Below are positions 14,353 to 24,300 of a DNA stretch of 37,172 nt, piece by piece; the stretch's first letter is position 1; every line of letters starts with the position of its first letter. A model generated the notes under the pieces. The model saw only the letters and a list, made by a program, of their open reading frames with translations, was not told the origin of the DNA and searched no databases. The DNA lies in IMG/VR virus record IMGVR_UViG_3300025890_000057, positions 1-37,172 of that record. One strand, written 5' to 3'. Source of the stretch: a virus. The translations under genes and the position numbers were made by a program.

Positions 14353-15812
14353 CAACTCGGGTAGACAATCTAGAAAAGAGAGAAGAAAAATTTGGTAAAG
14401 CTCGAGAATTAACCGAAGGTGTATCAAGAGACGGGTTTGTTGACGCGACAGGAGAGTACTCTAAAAGAGATTACTTCTATGGCAACTCAATCAACAAAGC
14501 AGCCAAAGGCGAGCAGATCAATAGCCTATTTGCTGGTGGTGGAGACTATGGCGTCTCTACAGAATTTCAGGATCAGAAACCTTCAGAATACCCTCACAAT
14601 AAAGTGTCAGAAACAACTTCTGGTCATATCTGGGAAATAGATGACACTCCTGGAGGTGAACGAATACTTCTTAAGCATCGTTCTGGCGCGGGAATAGAAC
14701 TTCGTTCAGACGGTTCTGTTCTATTCTCTACTGTTAATAAAAAGGTAGAAGTCACCGGTGGCGATCACACTGTCATCGTTGAAGGCGAAGGCAATCTTGT
14801 GTACAAAGGCAATCTTAATGTTCGTGTTACTGGCGACTATAATTTGTCAGTTGACGGTAACATAAACATTAAAACTGCAGGCAACAAAAAAGAAGAAATT
14901 AATGGCAACCATATTAAAACGGTTGATCAGAACCAGAACTATGTTGTCAAAGGGTCAAGGAACTCGCAAGTTGTTGCAACCAACACAGATACTATACTTG
15001 GGGACAACAACCTACTTGTAAAAGGTGAGCAAAAAAATCTTGTGGAAGGCCCTGCTAAATTTTTTGCTAGTGACATAAAACAAACCGCCAGCGGTGAATG
15101 GACGGTTTCTGCCAGCATAGCTAATCTTACTGCTATCGATATCTCCATGGTGGGATTAAAAGGAACCATTGGTGGCCAGCTGGTCGATCATTATGGTAAA
15201 ATGTTTGGTGGTCCTCCTACTGGATTAGGTAATGGGGGTACAACTTTCTATGGTACTTTGGTCGGTAAAGCACAAGAAGCTATCACAGCAGATTTTGCTA
15301 ACATGGCTGGTTATGCTCGAAGAGCTAGAACAGCGAGAGCAGAAAGGGGTTCTGCAGATGGCGCAACGGCCAGCGGGTTTAGAGGATACTATCCTACCTT
15401 TCAACCATTTGTTCCCGTGCCTCCGACAACAGTTATGCCCAACGCAGCAATTGTTTTACCGTGGCTTACTAAATCTGACTATGCAATTCGCGGTGTGAAA
15501 GTCGACACGACAATTGATGATCCAAATTCGTTACTGTCTAAAATTCTTAAAACAGACGATTATGATAATTTTTTCAACCGAGATCCGACCATACAAGAGA
15601 TTAGATCTAAACTACGGTCCAAGAGCGCTTTTGAAAACACCAAGTTCACCGGAAACCTTGTAGCGTCTGGATTACTTAATTCTGAGTTTGCAAATATTGT
15701 TCCCAAGAAAAGCGGAAGGGCTGAAAAGAAAACACCTTCTTTACGGTTTGGAAACACAGTAATAGGTAACAATCCAGCAGAAACGTTAAGCAAAAGGTTT
15801 AAACCACAATGA
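14349..15812 (+). CDS. 5: gp5 C-terminal needle (beta-helix spike)
   Basis: Residues about 78-112 match the gp5 neck: EYPHNKVSETTSGHIWEIDD then TPGGERILLKHRSG. Next come short repeats typical of the triple beta-helix needle (about 120-250): VEVTGGDHTVIVEGEGNL, LNVRVTGDYNLSVDGNINI, EEINGNHIKTV and similar, each near eight residues with alternating Val/Gly/Asn. In T4 this needle pierces the outer membrane. Here it is a separate 487-residue protein with a further 230 residues after the helix, including an Arg/Ala stretch (YARRARTARAERGSADG) and Pro-rich segments of unknown role. It overlaps the amidase gene upstream and the next gene downstream, both ATGA, so the pieces are likely made together and assemble. 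Confidence 0.85.
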   Translation: MTTRVDNLEKREEKFGKARELTEGVSRDGFVDATGEYSKRDYFYGNSINKAAKGEQINSLFAGGGDYGVSTEFQDQKPSEYPHNKVSETTSGHIWEIDDTPGGERILLKHRSGAGIELRSDGSVLFSTVNKKVEVTGGDHTVIVEGEGNLVYKGNLNVRVTGDYNLSVDGNINIKTAGNKKEEINGNHIKTVDQNQNYVVKGSRNSQVVATNTDTILGDNNLLVKGEQKNLVEGPAKFFASDIKQTASGEWTVSASIANLTAIDISMVGLKGTIGGQLVDHYGKMFGGPPTGLGNGGTTFYGTLVGKAQEAITADFANMAGYARRARTARAERGSADGATASGFRGYYPTFQPFVPVPPTTVMPNAAIVLPWLTKSDYAIRGVKVDTTIDDPNSLLSKILKTDDYDNFFNRDPTIQEIRSKLRSKSAFENTKFTGNLVASGLLNSEFANIVPKKSGRAEKKTPSLRFGNTVIGNNPAETLSKRFKPQ

Positions 15813-17032
15813 GCACACCAATTTTATTTGGATCACCAAGAGCACAAAAGAATTACATCAGACCTCGATTTGAAGGATTAGCGCCAAGGACAACACCGAT
15901 TGGATATAACAAAGACCAATCTGTAGAACGCGCCCCCATTCTTCCACCGCCACCACCGCCCATTGCAACTGGGTATACTGGTTGGTTTCAGAGGACCGTT
16001 GACGGTGTCAACAGCTTCTCCGAAGTATCAATTGAAAATTATATAGCAGCGAGCGACACCATGACAGCGAGTTCAATTAATGTGGCTCCACAAGCTCCAC
16101 CTGGATTAGAACCAACATGGGAATCGACGTGGGTGGGCACCTTTTTTGGGACTTCTGCAGTGCAAAACGGTTCTAATACTCATGGATATCTCCATGTCCG
16201 GAGCACGGCCGAGCCGAACTTAAACTTATTTCAAATTCCGCAAATGACATTTTTTGCTTATGCAAATGCAACAACACAAAATAACTTGAATGATATAGGG
16301 CCAGGCAGTGCCACACAGAAACAAGTAGGAGTAAACGACAAGGCTAACGGTTATGGGTTGAGGATTATCGGAGCAGATAATCTAAATAATGCAATTTTTA
16401 ATGTGACAAGGTTTCCATTTGCAAGTGATACCTTTACTAACAACGGTAGTGCTGTAGGACAGGTTGTTCCAGGCATAACAGATACAAGCCCAGACAACGT
16501 GAATGGCAGAAGAGACGCCATGGCTACTCAAGACTTAAACGCGGCTTTTTATGTTGGTGGAACGGGTGCACCTTTTGCTTCGATTATTCCTTTTACAGGA
16601 ACTGTTATTAAATTTCCCTTTGCTAATTATGCTGAAGATACGCGCTTGACAGGATTAGACCCTTGGGGACCAAGTCCGTCAGAGGCTTTTCAGGGTACTG
16701 GTGTTTCTAGCACGACTCATGGTTATTCTCTTGGGGGAGTAGTGATTCCTGTTCCTACAACGAATACAGATGTCATGCAGAAATATCCTTTTACCGCAGA
16801 AGGTGATGTTGGTTCTAGTAACGTTGGAAATCTATCCATAGCGGTGAATAGAGGTCATGGTTCTGCAACAAACTCGACTGGATATCTCTCTGGCGGTTGG
16901 AGTATCGCGCCTCAGTCTACGCCTATACAAACAATACAAGCGTTTCCTTTTGCTAGTGATACTACAACTACAGGAGTAAGCAATATATTAAGGACTCATT
17001 CGGAATGGGGCAGAGGAACTTCAGAGGCGTAA
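15809..17032 (+). CDS. Repeat protein with FPFASD motifs, probable virion protein
   Basis: A 407-residue protein with a Pro-rich linker (PPPPPP near residue 48) and at least four copies of a repeat centred on FPFASD or variants (TRFPFASDTF, IKFPFANYAE, QKYPFTAEGD, QAFPFASDTT), spaced roughly 50-70 residues and linked to Gly-Tyr-x-x-GG turns. Such spacing suggests beta-propeller or kelch-like blades; I recall similar repeats in cyanophage structural proteins. It starts on the ATGA overlap after the needle gene and is followed by gp25, so it is probably part of the spike, hub or a short fibre. The exact role is unknown. Confidence 0.65.
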   Translation: MSTPILFGSPRAQKNYIRPRFEGLAPRTTPIGYNKDQSVERAPILPPPPPPIATGYTGWFQRTVDGVNSFSEVSIENYIAASDTMTASSINVAPQAPPGLEPTWESTWVGTFFGTSAVQNGSNTHGYLHVRSTAEPNLNLFQIPQMTFFAYANATTQNNLNDIGPGSATQKQVGVNDKANGYGLRIIGADNLNNAIFNVTRFPFASDTFTNNGSAVGQVVPGITDTSPDNVNGRRDAMATQDLNAAFYVGGTGAPFASIIPFTGTVIKFPFANYAEDTRLTGLDPWGPSPSEAFQGTGVSSTTHGYSLGGVVIPVPTTNTDVMQKYPFTAEGDVGSSNVGNLSIAVNRGHGSATNSTGYLSGGWSIAPQSTPIQTIQAFPFASDTTTTGVSNILRTHSEWGRGTSEA

Positions 17033-17036
17033 TATA

Positions 17037-17621
17037 ATGATTATTTTACCAGACCCAGTATACAACCCTAACTTTCTTTCGTCTATCACGTCTTCGACAA
17101 AACTTGGACCAGGAGTCACTCTTGCTAAGTTTCTTGGCGCTCCAGGTTCTCGATTACAGTTCGAACGTATTTCTGGCGACAAAAATCAAATCGCAAGAAA
17201 TCTTTATCTGCAGACAGAGATAATAAGAGCAACAATTGATAACCTGCAATTTAACGATCATAGATTAATTGTTGCCGAAGGATTGTATGTTCCTTCCTTT
17301 AATGAGGCTGTGACTGAAAATGATATCAACAAAGACAAACAAACAGGGCGCGCTGTTGTCTATCAACTTATAGGTAAAAATGGCGAAATTGATCATGAGA
17401 AAACATTTGATTTAGCGCTTTATTGGAAAGATTATACTCACTACGATAAACTTGTTTTAGACTATGATACTTTTGATCCTTCTGGTAACCTCTCAAGTCA
17501 AATAATTCTCGTTGTTCCTTCTTGTCCCGAATCTTTTGATGTCAGTCCTCGCGGAGAAGTTGAAACAGTTTTTAATCAGAAACTTATGACTAGAAACGAA
17601 TTGGTCGAATTTGGCATATAA
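17037..17621 (+). CDS. Baseplate-region protein, possibly a degenerate M15 peptidase fold
   Basis: A 194-residue protein between the spike cluster and gp25. The order of blocks, ARNLYLQTEIIRATIDNLQF, DKQTGRAVVYQLIG, EKTFDLALYW, YDKLVLDYD and QIILVVPS, resembles the layout of VanY/M15 peptidases (SxHxxGxAxD, a helix, then a beta strand ending WxH). The metal ligands are not there: the His and Asp of the first motif and the WxH His are replaced. I infer a possible inactive peptidase-like fold used structurally. This is a tentative reading of motif order; an unrelated wedge protein is equally possible. No signal peptide or membrane segment. Confidence 0.5.
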   Translation: MIILPDPVYNPNFLSSITSSTKLGPGVTLAKFLGAPGSRLQFERISGDKNQIARNLYLQTEIIRATIDNLQFNDHRLIVAEGLYVPSFNEAVTENDINKDKQTGRAVVYQLIGKNGEIDHEKTFDLALYWKDYTHYDKLVLDYDTFDPSGNLSSQIILVVPSCPESFDVSPRGEVETVFNQKLMTRNELVEFGI

Positions 17622-17624
17622 ATA
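17617..17624 (+). promoter_or_regulatory. T4-type late promoter TATAAATA before gp25
   Basis: A perfect late octamer overlaps the stop codon of the preceding gene and ends seven bases before the gp25 ATG. The expected start would be at or next to the ATG, giving a leaderless message. No Shine-Dalgarno is seen before gp25. Confidence 0.5.
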
Positions 17625-17630
17625 ACTTCC

Positions 17631-18074
17631 ATGGCAAAAGTATTATCAACAGAAGATCAAGAGCTCTCGGGTAAGAGTATTACGACGACTCGAAATAGGG
17701 TTTATAAAGATATAGACCTTTCTTTAGCTAAAAATACTACTACTAACGATATCTTTAAAAAACAAGACGCTGCAGCAGTGAAACAAGCAGTAATGAATTT
17801 GATACAAACAGGTCGATTTGAGAAACCATTCAGACCTTCGTTTGGCGCCAACATTACAAATCAGTTGTTTGAATTATCCGCGAGCGAAACGGCAACAGAC
17901 TTAGAATATCAAATAAAAACGTCAATAGAAAGGTTCGAGCCAAGAGCAAAGGTTCGAGAATTAATTGTTAATAGTAATCCAGACCGAAATTATATATCTG
18001 TTTTTTTAGAATTTCAAATATTAAATACATCAGAAATTGTATCATTTGAAACATCACTATCAAGGTTGAGATAA
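17631..18074 (+). CDS. 25: Baseplate wedge protein gp25
   Basis: gp25 belongs to the GPW/gp25 family and sits at the wedge core, where sheath contraction is triggered. The family features are FEKPFRPSFGANITNQLFEL near residues 62-81, a helix ATDLEYQIKTSIERFEPRAK with the EPR motif, and the closing strand ISVFLEFQI. Length is 147 residues against 132 in T4. It is followed after zero bases by gp6, the T4 wedge partner. The start codon lacks an evident ribosome-binding site; the upstream octamer TATAAATA may make the transcript leaderless. Confidence 0.9.
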   Translation: MAKVLSTEDQELSGKSITTTRNRVYKDIDLSLAKNTTTNDIFKKQDAAAVKQAVMNLIQTGRFEKPFRPSFGANITNQLFELSASETATDLEYQIKTSIERFEPRAKVRELIVNSNPDRNYISVFLEFQILNTSEIVSFETSLSRLR

Positions 18075-19871
18075 ATGGCAACAACAATACAATCAACAAG
18101 TTTAGACTTTCAGGCGATCAAAGATAACCTGAAAAGATTTTATCAACAAGGTGGTGAGTTCACTGATTATAATTTTGAAGCGTCTGGCCTTTCTAACATT
18201 CTTGATGTTCTTGCGTACAACACTCATTACAATGGGTTGACCGCAAACTTTGCTCTTAATGAATCATTTCTATCAACAGCACAACTTCGTTCTTCTGTTG
18301 TTGGTCTTTCTACTGCGATAGGCTACACTCCAAGGTCTAGGTCTGGCGCGTTCGCGCTTGTAGCTTTATCGTTTAATAAAGTAGGAGGCGCTTCTCAATA
18401 TACAATGCCGGCAGGATTTACCTTTACTTCGACTGTTGATTCGCAGACCTATACTTTTCAAACAAGAGATTCTCTAATAACTAACAAGGTCGGCAACCTC
18501 TATACGTTTAATTTAGACGGTGATGAAAATATTAAAATTACCGAAGGCGTTCCGAGCAGTAAAGTTTTTACTGCTGGTCCTGCTGCTGAGAATGATGTCT
18601 ATATCATTCCAGACGCGAACTTAGACCTTGGTACGGTTACTGTTAAGGTTTATCCTACCGCTTCGTCGGGCGCGTTTACGACTTATACGAACATAAACGA
18701 TTCGACTACGATTACTTCTTCCTCGACTATCTATGCGATTCGAGAAGCGCCTAATGGTTTCTACGAACTGACGTTTAGTAATGGTTCTTCGCTGGGTCAA
18801 ACACCGGCGCCTGGTAATAAAATCGAAGTCTCTTATCTTTCTGTTAACGGTTTTGACGCGAATGGCGCTTTAACCTTTAGCCCAGACACTCAGTTTGAGG
18901 GCGAAGACTTAAGCGTTGTGACAGTCGCCAATTCTGCTTCTGGCGCTGAAAAAGAATCTATTGATTCTATTAGGCAGAATGCTCCTTTCTTATGGGGGAG
19001 TCAAAACCGTATGGTAACTGCAGCAGATTACTCTACGCTTATATTAAGAAAATACTCTTCGCTTATTGATGACATACAGTCATGGGGAGGTGAAGACAAT
19101 ATTCCTACCAACTATGGTAATGTTTATATTTCAATCAAATATAAAGACGGTATTCTACCGGCAGTAGAAACCCAGAATAAAAAAGAAATAACGGCGCTGG
19201 TACAAGATTTGTCTATAGCTTCATTTAATGTTGTGTTTGTAAATCCAATCGAAACCTTTATCGAAATTGAGAATACGTTTCAGTTTAATCCTAAGTTGAC
19301 AACGTTGAGTAATACTGCGGCAGAAGCTGCAGCGAAGACAGCAATTAGTAATTATTTCTCTGCTAATCTTGGGGGATTTGGGCAAACGTTCAGACGTTCA
19401 AATATGCTTACTACTATTGATGAAGCAGACCCAGCAATTCTTTCTAGTAGAGCAGAAGTGGCAATGCAGCAAAGATTAACTCCTGGGAACAACATTGCAA
19501 TTGCTACGGAATACTTATTACAGTTTCCTGCTGCAATTGCTGGAACTTCAAAAGACCAATACACTATCACAAGTTCTGTATTTAATTTTAATTCAACAAC
19601 TTGCACTCTAAGAAATTTACTAGGGTCAAATGTAATTCAGATTGTTTCTAACGCCAACCAAGTTATTGTCAATAACGTCGGCCAATATGATGCAGGATCT
19701 GGATTAATTGTTTTAAATGGGTTTGCTCCTACTTCTATTCCAGGATCTTCTTTTATACGTGTTCTAGCTATACCTTCAAATCAGGGGTCTATCACACCAT
19801 TAAGAAATAACCTTTTAACCTTTGATGATGTAAATTCATCTTCACGAGCTATCCTTACTACATCGAAATAA
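18075..19871 (+). CDS. 6: Baseplate wedge protein gp6
   Basis: gp6 forms the inner ring of the baseplate and belongs to the baseplate J-like group. The N-terminal SLDFQAIKDNLKRFYQQGGE, SGLSNILDVLAYNTHYNG and FLSTAQLRSSVVGLSTAIGY are typical of gp6 of T4-like phages, as is the central SIRQNAPFLWGSQNRMVTAA block followed by a DDIQSWGGED motif. Length is 598 residues against 660 in T4. It directly follows gp25, its wedge partner. The end lies 22 bases before gp8. Confidence 0.93.
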   Translation: MATTIQSTSLDFQAIKDNLKRFYQQGGEFTDYNFEASGLSNILDVLAYNTHYNGLTANFALNESFLSTAQLRSSVVGLSTAIGYTPRSRSGAFALVALSFNKVGGASQYTMPAGFTFTSTVDSQTYTFQTRDSLITNKVGNLYTFNLDGDENIKITEGVPSSKVFTAGPAAENDVYIIPDANLDLGTVTVKVYPTASSGAFTTYTNINDSTTITSSSTIYAIREAPNGFYELTFSNGSSLGQTPAPGNKIEVSYLSVNGFDANGALTFSPDTQFEGEDLSVVTVANSASGAEKESIDSIRQNAPFLWGSQNRMVTAADYSTLILRKYSSLIDDIQSWGGEDNIPTNYGNVYISIKYKDGILPAVETQNKKEITALVQDLSIASFNVVFVNPIETFIEIENTFQFNPKLTTLSNTAAEAAAKTAISNYFSANLGGFGQTFRRSNMLTTIDEADPAILSSRAEVAMQQRLTPGNNIAIATEYLLQFPAAIAGTSKDQYTITSSVFNFNSTTCTLRNLLGSNVIQIVSNANQVIVNNVGQYDAGSGLIVLNGFAPTSIPGSSFIRVLAIPSNQGSITPLRNNLLTFDDVNSSSRAILTTSK

Positions 19872-19892
19872 ATAAAGAAAAAGAGAAGATAA

Positions 19893-21350
19893 ATGACGGC
19901 GAAAGTAACAAACAGCTTAAAACAAACTCTAGGGAAGCTTCTAGAGACTAGTGTTGATAGCGATGCTACAGAATTATATTACATGGCTCTTGGAAGAAGC
20001 TTGAGTTGGGATCCTTCTGATACACCTCCTGTTATTGCCGACTCGGACGTGAATTCATTAGCGTTTCAACGAAAAGTAAGACACGGATTACAGTCATATA
20101 AAGTTGTCTCTGGTTCTAATATGATTGTCGATAGAGTTAATTGGACTAATTCAATATATTATGCATATGATGACGCAGAAACAAATCAAACAACAAACCA
20201 TTATGTTGTGAACTCTGCGGGCCAGGTATTTCTTTGTCTCGAACAAGGGAAAGACGCTTCAGGGAACGCTGTGTCTTCTGATATCGAACCTTCGGCATCA
20301 CTAAGATATTATCACGAAGCGGCTCGCCCAAACGGTATCGGCAATAATAATGGAAACTTTTCATTCAGAACGGCCGACACAGGAGCTGCCATAGGACAAG
20401 GTTACTTGTGGCAATACTTATACAAGCCTTCTTTAAACGACGTCAATAGATATGCTACTCTGTCTTTATATCCAGTAAAGAAAGTGGTTCCAACAGTCGG
20501 ACTATTGCCTCAAGACAGTGACAATTTAGACCTACAAAACGCGTCTATTGGTGGACAAGTCTTGAGTATTATGTTAGACTCAGTTGGTTATGGATATACA
20601 GGAACTCCATCAGTGTCAATAACCGGTAATGGTTCGGGCGCGGCGTTTCTTGCTTCTGTAAGTGGCGGAGTTGTTCAGAATGTATATATGGATTCAGCTC
20701 ATGGTCTAACAGCACACGGGTCTGGTTATAATTTTGCTACAGTTACTTTTACTGGCGGTAGTCCTGCCGTCCCAGCAGTTGGTCGAGCAGTACTTGGTCC
20801 TAAAAATGGCCCGACCGCAGACCCTGTTCAAACTCTGCGCGCTAACAGATTGATGGTTCAGGGCGTTTTTGAAGACGACGAGTCGGGTAGTATTCTGATC
20901 GAAAACGATTTCCGACAAGTAGCTATCATCTCTAATCCCACACAATACGGTTCTACAGTACCATATACAGGCAACACAGCTCAGGCGCTGCAGATATTAG
21001 TCTTTCAAGCGGGTGCGACTGCATTTGTTGAGGATGTTTATTTTAAACAAAACGATGCACAAGGTATTGTTGTACATTGGGACGCCGCGTCCAATCATCT
21101 TTATTTTTATCAGAACGAAGAAACCGGCTTTGGAGCTTTTGTAAATGCTGACGCTGTTACTGCTTTGACTGGTTTAAACGGAGCACCAAATACTAGTAAC
21201 GGATCCGGCAGTGTTGCAAATTCAGGTCCTGCTGTCATTCAACCTAGTATAGATCGGTATTCTGGGGATATGCTATATATTCATAACCAAGTAGATGTTT
21301 CTAGAGCAATCAACCAAACAGAAGATGTTAAATTAATTATCAGTTTTTAG
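19893..21350 (+). CDS. 8: Baseplate wedge protein gp8 with inserted repeat domain
   Basis: gp8 is a dimeric outer wedge protein. The N-terminal part has ALGRSLSWDPSD (T4: FGRSEPWSS), an unwound central region and GQGYLWQYLYKPS (T4: GDGYVWEYLFEIP), then YPVKKVVP. Residues about 220-300 carry a double GxGY repeat (VGYGYTGTPSVSITGNGSG and HGSGYNFATVTFTGG), a beta-rich module seen in marine phage virion proteins and absent from T4 gp8. The length of 485 against 334 reflects this insertion. AGAGAAG precedes the ATG. The wedge order gp25-gp6-gp8 omits a recognisable gp7 between gp6 and gp8. Confidence 0.8.
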   Translation: MTAKVTNSLKQTLGKLLETSVDSDATELYYMALGRSLSWDPSDTPPVIADSDVNSLAFQRKVRHGLQSYKVVSGSNMIVDRVNWTNSIYYAYDDAETNQTTNHYVVNSAGQVFLCLEQGKDASGNAVSSDIEPSASLRYYHEAARPNGIGNNNGNFSFRTADTGAAIGQGYLWQYLYKPSLNDVNRYATLSLYPVKKVVPTVGLLPQDSDNLDLQNASIGGQVLSIMLDSVGYGYTGTPSVSITGNGSGAAFLASVSGGVVQNVYMDSAHGLTAHGSGYNFATVTFTGGSPAVPAVGRAVLGPKNGPTADPVQTLRANRLMVQGVFEDDESGSILIENDFRQVAIISNPTQYGSTVPYTGNTAQALQILVFQAGATAFVEDVYFKQNDAQGIVVHWDAASNHLYFYQNEETGFGAFVNADAVTALTGLNGAPNTSNGSGSVANSGPAVIQPSIDRYSGDMLYIHNQVDVSRAINQTEDVKLIISF

Positions 21351-21358
21351 GATAGAAA

Positions 21359-24300
21359 ATGCCAAACACATTTAATTCGAGCACTTTATCTGGAACGTAT
21401 AAAGACGACTGGAATGATAGCGATGGGTATCATCAAATATTATTCAATAGTGGTCGTGCACTACAAGCCAGAGAATTAACTCAACTACAGACAATCATCC
21501 AAGAAGAGATTTCTAGGCACGGTAAAAATGTCTTTAAAGAAGGTTCGCGGGTTTCGGCAGGTGGTATTACTATCGATAATCAAATTCGATATGTAAAAAT
21601 ATCTACTGTTGGTGGCGGGACTTTCGCTGATATTCCTGTCGGTACTCTGTTCACCGGATCCACTAGTGGTTACACTGCTCGCGTTTTAGACGTTAAAGCT
21701 GCTGGTGTGGATGGCTATGCAACTGATACTTTGTATTTACGATATGTAGGAGCAAACACAGTTTCTCCTGCGGGCTCAACGGCTCTGTTTATAAACACAG
21801 AAACATTAACAGGCGGTAACTACACACTCACTGTTGGAAATGATACAGACTCTGTTGGTGTTGGCACCAAGATAACTGTTGCCGAAGGCGACTGGTTTGT
21901 TCTGGGGCACTTTGTTCATTCACCAGAACAGACATTATACCTTTCTCCATACACGCAGACAGCAAACGGCGAGATTGTTTATGAAGTCGTTGAAGACGTT
22001 GTTACCGTTAATGACACAACTTCTCTTTATGATAACACAGGCGGTTCGCCTAATTTGGCCTCTCCAGGCGCAGACCGATACCGTATTCGTTTAACGCTTA
22101 AAGACCAGATTAATGTTACTGTTGGTGCTACTCAGTGCTTTATTTGTAGTGTAGAAAACTCAACAATCACTAAACAAGCCACAACCTTAGAGAGCTACAA
22201 CAAGATAAACGAGTTGCTTGCTCTCAGAACAAACGAAGAGTCTGGCGATTACATTGTTAATCCATTTAGCATACATTTTAGAGATGATGTAATAGGCGAC
22301 TCGAATTTAGATCTCATTGTTTCTCCTGGAACTGCGTACATTAACGGTTACAGGGTTTCTAACAGTCATCCTGTTAGATTATCAGTACCTCGATCGACAA
22401 GAACACAATTGGTCAATAATCAAGCAATTCCTTATACAAATGGTAGCTTTATTATTTCAGACGTAAGTAGAGGCGCGCCATTTGCTTCTACAACATTAGC
22501 TACGGTTGACATTCGCGATACAATTGCTTATGGTGGTTCTACTATTGGTACCTGCCGCGTTAAAGCGATTGACAACACGCCAGACGGTCGGGTTCGGGTA
22601 TATCTCTTTGATGTGCAAATGAACGCAGGTCAAAGTTTTCGTACAGCCAGATCAATCGGCAACAGCGCTACAGACTACTGGGATATAGATCTTGAAACTG
22701 ATGCTGCTGTTATTAAAGAAGCTGGCCGAAACGATATGTTTATTGTCTTGCCAAGACCTCGTCCTCAAAATATCACGGACATTAATATAACAACGCAAAG
22801 ACAATTTACTTCAGCGGCGGCAAGCGGCAACCAAGTAACAATTACTGGTTTAAGCGCTAATCAAAGTTTTGTCGACACTGATCGCTGGATTGTTGCTGGA
22901 GCAGACGAACAATTTAAGACAACCCCAACAATTATTTCTAACACAGGAACTTCTGTTGTTATTGGCGGTTTGACAAACGGTAAAGTCTATCAGGTTTATG
23001 CATATGTTAATGACACATCCGGTGCTGCAAGAACGAAAACTCTTGTCTCGGTAACGAACGCCGGAACATTAACCACTGATCCTGAGGGATTCAAATACTT
23101 TGACATTGGGTATACTGATGTTAAAGAAGTAACTCGTCTACGAACTACAGACTCTGACGGAGTCGATATTTCTTCTAACTTTGTTCTGGATAACGGGCAA
23201 AGAGATAACTACTATGGTCGTGGTCGAGTCATTCTGAAGAATGGAATTGCAGATCCAGGAACTGTCTTTATTCGAGTCAATCACTACTCGCACAGCGCTA
23301 CAGGTAATTTTTATGATGCGACTTCATATCCTGATGAGTATGAAGACATTCCATCACATAGAAAGTCGAATGGTGAAGTTGTTCCTCTGCGTAATGTCTT
23401 AGATTTTCGTCCAGACTTTGATGGTACCACCTTCACTGAGTTTGGTGGTGATCAAGAGATCGAATTACCAAGAAGCGGCGACTTCCTCAGCGCAGACGTA
23501 AGATACTATACACCACGAGCAGATAAGCTATTGGTGACACAAGAGGGCGACTTCAAACTGTTAATGGGTGTTCAGGCTGAGAATCCTCAGTTTAAAGAAA
23601 CCCCAGAAAATTCTCTTGAGTTGTACAAGCTGATTTTAAATGGTTACACAGACGGTCCATTAGACCTGACCGCAACACCAATCGAGCACAAACTTTATAC
23701 AATGAAGGATATCAATAAGCTCGAGCTGCAGCTTAACAGCTTCCAAGAAGAAACACGATTGTCGTTACTTGAGTTGGAAGCAAAATTAGATACAATGTTT
23801 GATTCTGCTGGCATTGAGAGAATCGTTTCTGGTCTTCTGGTAGATGATTTTGACGATCAATCACAAACAGATACGACACACGTTGATCACACTGCATCAC
23901 TGGATCCGGAAAGCCGATCTATCAGAGCAGGATTTGAAGCAAACAATATTCGTTTGATTTACGATTCTGCTGTTTCAAGCGGTATGAAGCCTACTGCTAC
24001 AACCGGCGACCTTGTTACCTTGAATTTCGTTGACGAAGAATGGCAGAAACAAGAGCTCGCTTCAAGAGTTCAAAAGGTTAATCCTGCAGGTTTAATTCGA
24101 AACATTGGTTGTTTAATGTTATCGCCCTCAAGCGATGAGTGGAAAGATCAGAAAGCAAAAACAAACTATGCAGTTCCTGGAACAACTTCTATCGATACGC
24201 AACAAGCGTATCTCTGGAATGAGTGGCAGTGGAACTGGGGCGGAAGAGCTGCAGAAAATTTTGATACCGGTGCTTATTGCGGAAAGGGTCTCTCATCGAC

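Noticed and set aside
19867-19874. AATAAATA upstream of gp8 as a late promoter
   Set aside because: It is one base off consensus and mostly made by the gp6 stop region in an A-rich 22-base gap; without other support it is too weak to list as a feature.
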